The position numbers and the translations under genes are program-made. Below the pieces are notes generated by a model, which saw nothing but the letters and a program-made list of their open reading frames with translations, did not search any database and was not told where the DNA came from. Positions 25,126-33,602 of a stretch of DNA of 42,207 nucleotides are shown here, in pieces (within the stretch, counting starts at the first letter, position 1; each line of letters begins with the position of its first letter). This stretch comes from Kiloniellaceae bacterium. GTDB taxonomy: Bacteria > Pseudomonadota > Alphaproteobacteria > Kiloniellales > Kiloniellaceae. The stretch is from contig WHTV01000028.1 in assembly GCA_009377535.1 (NCBI GenBank), positions 1-42,207 of the forward strand, read 5' to 3'.

Positions 25126-25151
25126 GGCCCGGGACCGCCGGGTCCCGGGCC
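25126..25151 (-). promoter_or_regulatory. Perfect 11-bp hairpin between TRAP binding-protein and permease genes
   Basis: GGCCCGGGACC (25126-25136) pairs with GGTCCCGGGCC (25141-25151) around a 4-base loop, 14 bases after the dctP-like stop. On the minus strand it is followed by TTCCCCTT. It probably limits read-through or shields the upstream mRNA, giving more binding protein than permease. Confidence 0.6.
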
Positions 25152-25165
25152 ATTTCGTCCGGGCG

Positions 25166-26152
25166 CTACGAGCCCTCGCCGAGCTTCAGCAGGGTATTGA
25201 TCAGCTCCTGCCCGCCGTCGACGCTGCCGGCGAACTCTTCATAGACTGGCTTGGAAGCCGCGATGAAGGCTTCCTTGTCGGCCTCGTTCACGGCGATGCC
25301 GCCTTCCTTCAGCTTCTCGAGCAGGTCGGTTTCCATCTTGGCGGCGGTTTCGTAGACGTAGGCCTGGGTCTCCTGGCCACAGCGGTCGAGCACCGAGCGC
25401 ACGTCATCCGGCAGCCCCGCGTAGTGCCGCTCCGAAACCAGAGCGTAGGCCGGCGTGTAGACGTGGCCGGTGACCGAGAGGTACTTCTGCACCTCCTGGA
25501 ACTTGGCCGACCAGATCTGGGTATAGGGGTTCTCCTGGCCGTCCATGACGCCGGTCTGCAATGCCGTGAAGACTTCGGAGAAAGCCATCGGCGAGGGATT
25601 GGCGCCATAGAGCTGGAACATCTTCACGCGCCACGCGCCCTTCGGCGTGCGCAGCTTCACACCCTTCAGGTCTTCCGGTGTGTTGATCGGCCGCTTGTTG
25701 TTGGTGATGTGGCGGAAGCCGTTCTCCCAGATGCCGATGATGCGGTAGCCCTTGGCCTGGGCCGCCGGCTGCAACTTGCTCTCCAGCACGGCGTCCTCGA
25801 CCCGCTTCATGTGCTCGCGGCTCTTGATGATGTAGGGCATCTCGAAGACGCCGAAGGTCGGGTCGACCGAGGACATGACGGTCGACGGCAGCGCGAAGGT
25901 GACCTGCCCGAGCTTCAGCTTCTGCAGCAGCTCGCTGTCGCTGCCGAGCTGGGAGGAGCCGAAGACCTGCACCTCCGCCTTGTCACCGAGCGCCTCATTC
26001 GAGCAGCGGGCGAATTCGTTGGCACTCGCCTCGAACAGCGAGCCGGGCTCACCGACGTGACCGAACTTCAGACTGAGCTGCTGCGCCGCGGCTGGACTGA
26101 CGAGCAGCCCCGTTACGGCGACGGCACTCATGAGACCAAGTATTCTCATCAT
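25166..26152 (-). CDS. TRAP transporter substrate-binding protein (DctP-like)
   Basis: This 328-residue periplasmic binding protein has a signal peptide (ends AAAQQ) and starts LSLKFGHVGEPGSLFEASANEFA. The conserved TRAP motifs are visible: GVKLRTP (the Arg that binds the substrate carboxylate, about residue 165) and FTALQTGVMDGQENP. It ends with PVYEEFAGSVDG. GGGGAGGAA precedes the ATG (two ATGs in tandem). It lies 60 bases after the aminotransferase gene. The conserved carboxylate-binding Arg is consistent with an acid substrate, perhaps a 2-hydroxy acid given the neighbours. Confidence 0.95.
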   Translation of the reverse strand: MMRILGLMSAVAVTGLLVSPAAAQQLSLKFGHVGEPGSLFEASANEFARCSNEALGDKAEVQVFGSSQLGSDSELLQKLKLGQVTFALPSTVMSSVDPTFGVFEMPYIIKSREHMKRVEDAVLESKLQPAAQAKGYRIIGIWENGFRHITNNKRPINTPEDLKGVKLRTPKGAWRVKMFQLYGANPSPMAFSEVFTALQTGVMDGQENPYTQIWSAKFQEVQKYLSVTGHVYTPAYALVSERHYAGLPDDVRSVLDRCGQETQAYVYETAAKMETDLLEKLKEGGIAVNEADKEAFIAASKPVYEEFAGSVDGGQELINTLLKLGEGS

Positions 26153-26212
26153 TTCCTCCCCAGGATTGAGCTTCTTGTTGTGGTAGTTCAGCGAGGGCGC
26201 CGATGCTTGTTG

Positions 26213-27400
26213 TTATTCGGCGGCACCCTCCGCCAGAGTCTGGTCCTGGCCGGACAGATAGCCGAGGGCCGCTTGCACCCCACCACGGCGGTAGGGAATG
26301 CCGGACAGCTCGAGGCCCATCTCCACGCCGGAGAGGGTGCCCATGAGCATCAAGTCGTTGAAGTCGCCGAGGTGGCCGATTCGGAACACCTTGTCGGCGA
26401 TCTTGGAAAGGCCGTTGCCGAGCGACATGTCGAAGTGCTCCAGCGTGACCTTGCGGAAGTGGTCGGCGCTGCAGCCTTCCGGCACCATCACGGCGGTCAG
26501 CGAGCTGGAGTAGTGGCGCGGGTTCCGGCACAGCACCTCGAGGCCCCAGGCGCGCACGGCGCGGCGGGTCGCCTCGGCATGGCGGTCGTGGCGGGCGAAG
26601 ACCTTGTCGAGGCCCTCCTCCTGCAGCATGTCGAGGGCTTCGGCCAGGCCGTAGAGCAGGTTGGTCGCCGGGGTGTAGGGGAAGAAGCCGGTCTCGTTGG
26701 GGCCGGCCATCTCCTCCCAAGACCAGTAGGAGCGCGGCAGCGCCGCGGTCTTGGAGGCCTCCAGCGCCTTCTCGCTGACGGCGTTGAAGGAGAGGCCGGG
26801 CGGCAGCATGAGGCCCTTCTGGGAGCCGGCCACGGTGACGTCGACGCCCCATTCGTCGTGGCGGTAGTCGATGGAGGCCAGCGAGGAGATGGTGTCGACC
26901 ATCAGCAGGGCAGGGTGGCCGGCTTGGTCGATCGCCTTGCGCACCTCGGCGATGCGGCTGGTGCAGCCGGTCGAGGTCTCGTTGTGGACGACGCAGACCG
27001 CCTTGATCGCGTGGTCCTTGTCCTCGGCCAGGCGGGCGCCGATGGCGGCCGGGTCGGCGCCGCTGCGCCAATCGCCGGCGATGAACTCCGGCACGACGCC
27101 GAGACGCTCGGCGAGGCCCTTCCAGAGGGTGGCGAAGTGGCCGGTCTCGTACATCAGCACGCGGTCGCCGGGGGAGAGGGTGTTGACCAGGGCGGCCTCC
27201 CAGGCGCCAGTGCCGGAGGCGGGATAGATGACCACGCGGCCCGTGGTCTTGAAGATGCCGCGCAGGCCCTCCAGCACGCGGGCGCCGAGCGCGCCGAACG
27301 TCGGGCCGCGGTGGTCCATGGTCGGCAGGTCCATCGCCCGCAGCACGCGGTCGGGCACGTTTGTGGGGCCTGGAATCTGAAGAAAATGACGCCCTGGCAT
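26213..27400 (-). CDS. Class V aminotransferase, serine-glyoxylate type
   Basis: This 395-residue PLP enzyme is close to serine-glyoxylate and alanine/aspartate-glyoxylate aminotransferases. The PLP lysine is K195 in AGSQKGLMLPPG; further family features are FLQIPGPTNVPDRVL, ASGTGAWEAALVNTLSPGDRV and VHNETSTG. It starts at the ATG at 27400, with GGGGGAAGC immediately upstream; a longer frame from 27451 is less likely. It heads the minus-strand operon and diverges from the FAD/Fe-S dehydrogenase. Probable reaction: amination of glyoxylate (to glycine) using serine or another amino donor. A serine-cycle role (sgaA) is possible but no other serine-cycle genes are in the window; a beta-hydroxyaspartate-type role (bhcA) is an alternative. 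Confidence 0.9.
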   Translation of the reverse strand: MPGRHFLQIPGPTNVPDRVLRAMDLPTMDHRGPTFGALGARVLEGLRGIFKTTGRVVIYPASGTGAWEAALVNTLSPGDRVLMYETGHFATLWKGLAERLGVVPEFIAGDWRSGADPAAIGARLAEDKDHAIKAVCVVHNETSTGCTSRIAEVRKAIDQAGHPALLMVDTISSLASIDYRHDEWGVDVTVAGSQKGLMLPPGLSFNAVSEKALEASKTAALPRSYWSWEEMAGPNETGFFPYTPATNLLYGLAEALDMLQEEGLDKVFARHDRHAEATRRAVRAWGLEVLCRNPRHYSSSLTAVMVPEGCSADHFRKVTLEHFDMSLGNGLSKIADKVFRIGHLGDFNDLMLMGTLSGVEMGLELSGIPYRRGGVQAALGYLSGQDQTLAEGAAE

Positions 27401-27518
27401 GCTTCCCCTATCGACCCTTCCGGCTATCGCGGTCACCCGAGGCCGGGCCATCAGGTGCTTGCGTTGGTGAGGTCTTTGTCGGTATGAATTATGAATACAA
27501 AATACAAAATTGGAACAG

Positions 27519-27528
27519 TTGTCAACAA
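27519..27528. promoter_or_regulatory. Candidate GntR (FadR-type) operator TTGTCAACAA
   Basis: TTGTCAACAA is a perfect inverted repeat that ends at the A of the dehydrogenase ATG and fits the GT-xx-AC core typical of FadR-subfamily GntR regulators. Such a regulator is encoded downstream at 30474-31139. The surrounding AT-rich stretch (27484-27515) also has TACAAAATACAAAAT repeats. Binding here could block both divergent operons. Confidence 0.5.
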
Positions 27529-30464
27529 TGCGCGACGGCGGCGAGCTGGCGAGAACTCTGGAACGGCAGGTCGAGGGAGAGGTCCTCTTCGATCTCTTCA
27601 GCCGTGGGCGCTATGCCACCGACGCCTCGGTCTACCAGGTGGTGCCGCTGGGGGTCGTGGTGCCGAAGACCTGGGCCGACGTCGAGGCCACTCTGGCCAT
27701 CGCGCGCGAGGCGCAGGTGCCGGTGCTGCCGCGCGGCGGCGGCACGTCGCAGTGCGGCCAGACGGTCAACCGCGCCGTGGTCATCGATCTCTCCAAGCAT
27801 CTCAACAGGCTGGTCTCGGTCGACCAGGAGGCGCGGACCTGCCTGGTCGAGCCGGGCCTGGTGCTCGATCAGTTGAACGAGGCCCTGAGGCCCGGCGGCC
27901 TGTGGTTTCCGGTCGACGTCTCGACCGCCTCGCGTGCCACCCTCGGCGGCATGGCGGCCAACAACTCCTGCGGTTCGCGCTCGATCCGCTACGGCCTGAT
28001 GCGCGACAACGTGGCGGCCATCGACGCCCTGCTGGCCGACGGCAGCAAGGCCTCGTTCGGTGCCGTGCTGCGCGATGCCGGCGACGGGCTGCACGAGAAC
28101 AATGCCATAGCCGCGTTGTTCCAGGACCTGCTCGATCTCGGCGGGCGCGAGGCGGCGGAGATCCGCGCGCGCTTCCCGGAGGTGCTGCGCCGGGTCGGCG
28201 GCTACAACCTCGACGCCCTGGTCCCGAACGGTGCGACCAACAACCTGGCGCACCTGCTGGTGGGGTCGGAGGGCACCCTGGCGCTGTCGCAGCGCCTGAC
28301 CCTGATGCTGTCGCCGATCCTCGCGGCCAGGGCGCTCGGCGTCTGCCATTTTCCGACGCTCTACGACGCCATGGACGCGACCCAGCACCTGGTGGCCCTG
28401 GGGCCGACGGCGGTGGAACTGGTCGACCGCACCATGATCGGCCTCAGTCGCGACATCGCGATGTTCCGCCCGGTGGTCGACGGCTTCGTGCGTGGCGATC
28501 CCGGCGCCCTCCTGTTGGTCGAATTCGCCGAGGAGGTCCAGGCCGAGAACCTGCGCCGCCTACAGGCGCTGGGCGACATGATGGCGCAGCTGGGCTTCCG
28601 CTGGGGCGACCCGGGCAAGAAGGACGGCGGCGTGGTCGAGGCCGTCGATCCCGATTTCCAGAAGCAGATCTGGGAGGTCCGCAAGCAGGGCCTCAACATC
28701 ATGATGTCGATGAAATCGGAGCGCAAGCCGGTCTCCTTCGTCGAAGACTGCGCCGTGCAGCTGCCCGACCTCGCCGAGTACACCCGCCGCCTGACCGAGA
28801 TCTTCCAGCGCCACGGCACCGACGGCACCTGGTATGCCCACGCCTCGGTCGGCACGCTGCATGTTCGCCCGGTGCTGAACCTGAAGCTCGACCAGGACGT
28901 GAAGGCGATGCGCGCCATCGCCGAGGAAGCCTTCGATATGGTGCGCGCCTACAAGGGCTCCCACTCCGGCGAGCACGGCGACGGCATCGTGCGCTCGGAG
29001 TTCCACCGCGACATGTTCGGCGAGCGCATGGTGGCGAGCTTCGAGTGGGTGAAGGACCGCATGGACCCGGCCGGCCTGCTCAATCCCAACCGCCTGGTGC
29101 GGCCGCCGAAGATGGACGACCGCAGCCTGTTCCGCTACGCGCCGGACTATGCGGTGCCGGAGCTGGAGACGGTGTTCGACTGGTCGGCCTACAGCGGCGC
29201 CGGCGGCGGCTTCCAGGGCGCCGTCGAGATGTGCAACAACAACGGTGCCTGCCGCAAGGCAGAGGGCGTCATGTGCCCTTCCTACCGCGTCACCCGCGAC
29301 GAGCGCGACCTGACCCGCGGCCGCGCCAATAGTTTACGCCTGGCGATTTCCGGGCAGCTCGGGCCGGACGCCTTCACCTCCGACGAGATGGCTGAGACGC
29401 TGTCCCTCTGTGTCTCCTGCAAAGGCTGCAAGCGCGAGTGCCCGACCGGCGTCGACATGGCGAAGATGAAGATCGAGATGCTGGCCGCCCGCGCCCGCAA
29501 GCAGGGAGTCGCCCTGCGTGAGATGCTGATCGCCTACCTGCCGCGCTATGCGCCCTATGCGGCCAAGCTGCCGGGCGTCATGAACCTGCGCGACCGGGTT
29601 CCGGGACTGGCCAAACTCTCCGAGCGCCTGCTCGGCTTCGCCGCGACGCGCCGGCTGCCGCAGTGGCGCGGCGACGTCTACCGGCAGAAGGACCTGCCGA
29701 TGCAGGGCGAGGAGGTCATGCTCTTCGCCGACACCTTCAATCGCTACTTCGAGCCGAACAACCTGCGCGACGCCGAGACGGTGCTGCAGCGCGCCGGCTT
29801 CGCGCCGGTCGAGGCCTTGCCCGCGGATGGCGGGCGGCCACTGTGCTGTGGACGCACCTTTCTCGCCGCCGGCCTGGTCGAGGAAGCCAAGGCGGAGATG
29901 CGCCGCAGCCTGGCGGTCATCGGGCCGGCGGTGACGCGCGGCGTGTCGGTGGTCGGCCTCGAGCCCTCCTGCCTGCTCACCTTCCGCGACGAGATGCCGG
30001 CATTGCTCGGTGCGGAGTGGACGGCCGAGCAGGCGCGCCAGGTGATGCTCTTCGAGGAGTTCATCGCCGCGCGGCTCGCGCCGGAGGGTGGTCGCTTCGA
30101 TCTGCCCCTGGCGCCGCTGAAGCAATCGTCCGCGCTGCTGCACGGTCACTGCCATCAGAAGGCCTTCGGCGCCGTGACGCCGATGCAGACGGTGCTCGGC
30201 CTGATCCCCGGCCTGGAGGTGGAACTGGTCGCCTCCTCCTGCTGCGGCATGGCCGGCAGCTTCGGCTATCAGGCGGAGACGGCGGAGATCTCCCTGCGCA
30301 TGGGCGAACTCAGCCTGCTGCCGCGGGTGCGCGCCGCCGGAGCCGAGGCCCTCATCATCGCCGACGGCACGTCCTGCCGTCACCAGATCGCCGAAGGCGC
30401 GGCGCGCGAGGCGGTCCACGTCGCGCGCCTGCTTCGCGAATCCTCCGACCTTGCACTAACCTAG
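27528..30464 (+). CDS. FAD and Fe-S D-2-hydroxyacid dehydrogenase (GlcD-GlcF fusion, YdiJ/Dld-II type)
   Basis: This 978-residue protein (984 from an alternative TTG at 27510) joins a FAD-linked oxidase like GlcD to a Fe-S domain like GlcF. The FAD_binding_4 region includes PVLPRGGGTSQCGQ, NNSCGSRSIRYG and VGSEGTLALS; the oxidase C-terminal part contains YAHASVGTLHVRP and GSHSGEHGDG. Fe-S cysteines lie in MCNNNGACRK (about residue 569) and CVSCKGCKRECP, then two CCG motifs (CCGRTFL, CCGMAGSF) and HGHCHQK. Family members oxidise glycolate, D-lactate or D-2-hydroxyglutarate and pass electrons to the respiratory chain; the substrate here is unknown. No clear ribosome site precedes either start. 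GntR follows nine bases after the stop. Confidence 0.93.
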   Translation: MRDGGELARTLERQVEGEVLFDLFSRGRYATDASVYQVVPLGVVVPKTWADVEATLAIAREAQVPVLPRGGGTSQCGQTVNRAVVIDLSKHLNRLVSVDQEARTCLVEPGLVLDQLNEALRPGGLWFPVDVSTASRATLGGMAANNSCGSRSIRYGLMRDNVAAIDALLADGSKASFGAVLRDAGDGLHENNAIAALFQDLLDLGGREAAEIRARFPEVLRRVGGYNLDALVPNGATNNLAHLLVGSEGTLALSQRLTLMLSPILAARALGVCHFPTLYDAMDATQHLVALGPTAVELVDRTMIGLSRDIAMFRPVVDGFVRGDPGALLLVEFAEEVQAENLRRLQALGDMMAQLGFRWGDPGKKDGGVVEAVDPDFQKQIWEVRKQGLNIMMSMKSERKPVSFVEDCAVQLPDLAEYTRRLTEIFQRHGTDGTWYAHASVGTLHVRPVLNLKLDQDVKAMRAIAEEAFDMVRAYKGSHSGEHGDGIVRSEFHRDMFGERMVASFEWVKDRMDPAGLLNPNRLVRPPKMDDRSLFRYAPDYAVPELETVFDWSAYSGAGGGFQGAVEMCNNNGACRKAEGVMCPSYRVTRDERDLTRGRANSLRLAISGQLGPDAFTSDEMAETLSLCVSCKGCKRECPTGVDMAKMKIEMLAARARKQGVALREMLIAYLPRYAPYAAKLPGVMNLRDRVPGLAKLSERLLGFAATRRLPQWRGDVYRQKDLPMQGEEVMLFADTFNRYFEPNNLRDAETVLQRAGFAPVEALPADGGRPLCCGRTFLAAGLVEEAKAEMRRSLAVIGPAVTRGVSVVGLEPSCLLTFRDEMPALLGAEWTAEQARQVMLFEEFIAARLAPEGGRFDLPLAPLKQSSALLHGHCHQKAFGAVTPMQTVLGLIPGLEVELVASSCCGMAGSFGYQAETAEISLRMGELSLLPRVRAAGAEALIIADGTSCRHQIAEGAAREAVHVARLLRESSDLALT

Positions 30465-30473
30465 CGGTCAATC

Positions 30474-31139
30474 ATGAGCATCGACGTCGCAGCCCCCATC
30501 CAACGCCGCCCGCTCCACAACGAGCTGGCCGACCGCCTGCGCCACATGATCGTCGAGGGCGAGCTGGCTCCCGGCGAGAAGCTGGCGGAAAAGGAGCTCT
30601 GCAGCCAGTTCGGCGTCTCGCGCACGCCGCTGCGCGAGGCCATGCGGGTGCTGGCGACCGAGGGCCTGGTGCTGCTGACGCCGAACCGCGGCTGCACCGT
30701 GGCGAAGCTCACCCTGGCCGATCTCGACGAGGCCTTCCCGATCATGGGGGCGCTGGAGGCGCTGTCCGGCGAGCTCGCCTGCCGGCACATCACCGACGCC
30801 GAGGTGGCGCGCATCCGCGAGCTGCACGAGCGTATGGTGCGCAAGTACGAAGCGGGGGCCCTGCGCGACTATTTCAAGCTGAACGAGCAGATCCACCAGC
30901 TGATCCTGGCCGCCGCGCGCAACCCGACCCTGGCGCAGATGCAGCTCAGCCTCTCCGGCCGCGTGCGCCGGGCCCGCTACTTGGCCAACATGTCGCCGGC
31001 GCGCTGGACCAGGGCCGTGGCCGAGCACGAGAAGATCCTGGAGGCGCTGGCCGCCCGCGACGGCAAGCGCCTGGCGGTGCTGCTGAAGGATCATCTCGCC
31101 AACAAGCTGCAAACCGTGCAGGAAGCCCTCACGGAATGA
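30474..31139 (+). CDS. GntR-family (FadR/FCD) transcriptional regulator
   Basis: This 221-residue regulator has a winged helix-turn-helix at about 10-75 (LHNELADRLRHMIVEGELAPGEKL, then FGVSRTPLREAMRVLATEGL). A C-terminal all-helical FCD effector domain (about 82-210) has likely metal/effector residues in FKLNEQIHQLI and AVAEHEKILEAL (Asp/His). It starts nine bases after the dehydrogenase stop, so it is cotranscribed with it. The likely target is the divergent promoter region around 27400-27530, where TTGTCAACAA is found. The effector is probably the transported acid. Confidence 0.95.
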   Translation: MSIDVAAPIQRRPLHNELADRLRHMIVEGELAPGEKLAEKELCSQFGVSRTPLREAMRVLATEGLVLLTPNRGCTVAKLTLADLDEAFPIMGALEALSGELACRHITDAEVARIRELHERMVRKYEAGALRDYFKLNEQIHQLILAAARNPTLAQMQLSLSGRVRRARYLANMSPARWTRAVAEHEKILEALAARDGKRLAVLLKDHLANKLQTVQEALTE

Positions 31140-31226
31140 AGCTTGGCCTGCCGATGATTTTCGCTGCCAGACCGGACCGGGCCTGGTTTATGCTGGTGCC
31201 TGCCGGGGAAGGGAGGCGTGTGCGCC

Positions 31227-32105
31227 ATGGATCGTGAAGTCTTGAGCGACGAACAGGTCGGCTTCTATCGGGACAACGGCTATGTTGTCCTGGAGGCGCG
31301 CATCCCCGCCGACGTCATGCAGCGGGTGCGCGAGGAGATCGCCCGCTTCGTGGCGGAGGCGCGCGGCATGACCGCCTCCAACGAGCGCATCGACCTGGAG
31401 GACAGCCACCGGCCCGACGCGCCGCGTGTCAGACGCATCAAGCTGCCGCACAAGCTCTCGCCGGTGTTCGACGGCCTGCTGCACAGCGACTGGATCCTCG
31501 CGCCGGTGCGCGACCTCATCGGGCCGGACCTGCGCCTGCACACCTCGAAGCTCAACATGAAGTCGGCCGGCTACGGCGCCGCCGTGGAATGGCACCAGGA
31601 CTGGGCCTTCTATCCCCACACCAACGACGACATCCTGGCGGTCGGCGTCATCATCGACGACATGGGCGAGGAGAACGGGCCTCTGATGGTCTTTCCGGGC
31701 AGCCACAAGGGACCGATCCACGACCACCACGCCGAAGGTATCTTCGCCGGCGCCATGAGCCTCGCCGCCAGCGGCCTCGACGCGGCCGACGCGGTGAAGC
31801 TGACCGGGCCGGCCGGCTCGATCTCGCTGCACCACGTGCGCGCGGTGCACGGATCGGCGTCCAATCGTTCGCAGCGCGACCGACGCATGATGTTCTACGA
31901 GATCACCGCGGCCGACGCCTTTCCCCTGCGCGGCTCGATGTCGCCCTTCGAGAGCCTGGAGGAGTACGACAGCCGCCTGCTCTGCGGCAGGCCGACCATC
32001 ACGCCGCGGCTTGCCCCGGTGCCGGTGCGCATTCCGCAGCCGCAGCCGGCGACCCAGGGATCGATCTACGAGATCCAGAAGGCGCTGAGAGCGCGCAACT
32101 TTTAG
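31227..32105 (+). CDS. Phytanoyl-CoA dioxygenase (PhyH) family protein
   Basis: This 292-residue Fe(II)/2-oxoglutarate-type dioxygenase has the 2-His-1-carboxylate triad: H123 and D125 in EWHQDWAFYP, and H208 in RAVHGSASNRS. The downstream Arg for 2-oxoglutarate appears near 214. The start is the ATG at 31227 with GGAGG ten bases upstream; a GTG at 31218 is too close to that site. The N-terminus LSDEQVGFYRDNGYVV is typical of PhyH. It lies on the plus strand 87 bases after gntR and may belong to the same operon. The stop overlaps that of the convergent GNAT gene. The substrate is unknown. Confidence 0.94.
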   Translation: MDREVLSDEQVGFYRDNGYVVLEARIPADVMQRVREEIARFVAEARGMTASNERIDLEDSHRPDAPRVRRIKLPHKLSPVFDGLLHSDWILAPVRDLIGPDLRLHTSKLNMKSAGYGAAVEWHQDWAFYPHTNDDILAVGVIIDDMGEENGPLMVFPGSHKGPIHDHHAEGIFAGAMSLAASGLDAADAVKLTGPAGSISLHHVRAVHGSASNRSQRDRRMMFYEITAADAFPLRGSMSPFESLEEYDSRLLCGRPTITPRLAPVPVRIPQPQPATQGSIYEIQKALRARNF

Positions 32106-33430
32106 AGTGCCGGGCGATCGGCGGGGGCGTCAGAGTCATGCTCGGCGGCTTGCTCGTCTTCCTTCTCAGCACTGTCGGGCTCTACCGGGTCCATGCCGCC
32201 GTTGGCGAGCTTCACGCGACCGCCGAGCCCCAGCATCTCCATGGCGGCGTCGAGGGACGCTGCTTTGGCGGGCGCAGGCGGGGGTGGGACGGCTAGAGCC
32301 GCGCTGCCGGCAAGCCCGGTGCTGGCCAGATCCTGCCCGGCCGGCTCCTCCACGAAGGCGTGCCGCAGTTCGGCCCCCAACCGTTCGGCCTGTTGCCAGT
32401 CAGCCACGATGTCGGACAGCAGCTGCTCGGCGCTCTCGCTGTGCAGCTTCACGCCCTCGAAGTAGGGCTGCTGGAAACTGCGGTACATGATGGCGACGTG
32501 CTGGCCGCCGTCGAGATAGCCGGGCAGCAGGCCGCCGGAGGCGTAGCCCCAGGCTCGCAGCAGTTCCACGGCGGCGGCACCCTCGGCACTGCCGAGGCTG
32601 ATGAGGACCTGGAATATGCGGCGTCCGCTGCTTTCGGCTTCGCCTTCCTGGGCATCGACCAGGCTCCAAAAGTCGAAGCCGGGGCGGTGGACCAGCAGGC
32701 GCGCCATGTCGAAGCGCGGCATGTCCTTGCGCTCGCTCAGGCTGGCCCGACGGTCGAGGCCGGTCGCCCGTGTCACCTGCCGCTGCCCGGCGACGGCGGC
32801 GCCCTCGAACAGCCGAACGAACCAGGCGGCATAGGACGGCGGCAGATGGCAGGGCGGCTCTTCGCGGCGGCCGAGGTCGAGGTACTGCACCAGCGTGGCC
32901 GATGGCCCCGCGGCGCCCTCGCGGACCAGCATGCGCGCCGGCACGTAGTCGACCTCCAGCCCGACGTCGCGGAAGCCGCAGGCGGCCAGCACGCGCTGAG
33001 AAACGGCATGGTTGGTGAGGGCGGTGCCGAACACCGCCTGGGCGCCGAGCTCGTGGCGGGCGAAGTTGACCGCGCGCTCCATCAGGCGCGCGAAAATGCC
33101 CGACTTGCGGTGCGCCGGCAGGACGATGCCCTGGGAGACCTCCACGAGGCGCCGGTTCGGCGCCGAGAACGCCAGGGCCAGATGGCCGGCGAAGTCGCCC
33201 TCGCTATCGCGGGCGACGAAGGAGATCTGAACGCCGCTGGCGATCAGGCCGGCAAAGCCCTCGGGGTCGTAGACCAGGGGATTCAGATAGTCGCGGCCGT
33301 AGACCTCGTTGAAGGCCAGCGGGATATCGGCCGCGTCGGACGCAGCGAAGCCGCAGATGACGTAGCCGCCCGCCTCACGCGACGGTGCCGGCAGCAAGAG
33401 TTCCGCAGCAGTACAGGACGATTCAAGCAA
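32102..33430 (-). CDS. GNAT-fold acetyltransferase with an unassigned C-terminal half
   Basis: This 442-residue protein has a GNAT N-acetyltransferase domain at about 20-170. Its acetyl-CoA binding region is visible in VSQGIVLPAHRKSGIFARLME (the R/Q-x-x-G-x-G/A-type loop appears as RKSGIF) and ALTNHAVSQRVLAACGFRDVG. The C-terminal half (about 180-380) matches nothing I can name, and the last 60 residues are Pro/Ala/Asp/Glu-rich and probably disordered. The start is a TTG at 33430 after a G-rich stretch; this is uncertain. Its stop (TAA) interlocks with the PhyH stop (TAG). Transcription from the promoter at 33518-33546 is likely. Confidence 0.85.
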   Translation of the reverse strand: MLESSCTAAELLLPAPSREAGGYVICGFAASDAADIPLAFNEVYGRDYLNPLVYDPEGFAGLIASGVQISFVARDSEGDFAGHLALAFSAPNRRLVEVSQGIVLPAHRKSGIFARLMERAVNFARHELGAQAVFGTALTNHAVSQRVLAACGFRDVGLEVDYVPARMLVREGAAGPSATLVQYLDLGRREEPPCHLPPSYAAWFVRLFEGAAVAGQRQVTRATGLDRRASLSERKDMPRFDMARLLVHRPGFDFWSLVDAQEGEAESSGRRIFQVLISLGSAEGAAAVELLRAWGYASGGLLPGYLDGGQHVAIMYRSFQQPYFEGVKLHSESAEQLLSDIVADWQQAERLGAELRHAFVEEPAGQDLASTGLAGSAALAVPPPPAPAKAASLDAAMEMLGLGGRVKLANGGMDPVEPDSAEKEDEQAAEHDSDAPADRPAL

Positions 33431-33517
33431 GCAACCCGCCCCCCAAACCGTAAGCAGGCGGGCGGCGCGCCAAACCGAACTTCACGCTGCCACTGCTTAC
33501 GGGCCCCTTCAGGTTGC

Positions 33518-33546
33518 ATTAAAGTAAAATACGAACCGTTAAGCAA
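33518..33546 (-). promoter_or_regulatory. Possible promoter of the GNAT gene
   Basis: On the minus strand TTGCTT (33546-33541) and TTTAAT (33523-33518) are exactly 17 bases apart, in an AT-rich patch of otherwise GC-rich DNA. They lie about 90 bases before the GNAT start. Confidence 0.45.
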
Positions 33547-33602
33547 TTATTAACCATAACGAATCAATCGACACGCTGGGCGGGCCCTGAGCGCCGTGAC
33601 TG

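Noticed and set aside
26213-27400. Complete serine cycle in the window
   Set aside because: Only the aminotransferase is present; hydroxypyruvate reductase, glycerate kinase and malyl-CoA genes were not found, so the serine cycle is not claimed.
25016-27487. 823-codon plus-strand frame opposite the TRAP binding protein and aminotransferase
   Set aside because: Low-complexity composition and antisense to two well-supported genes.
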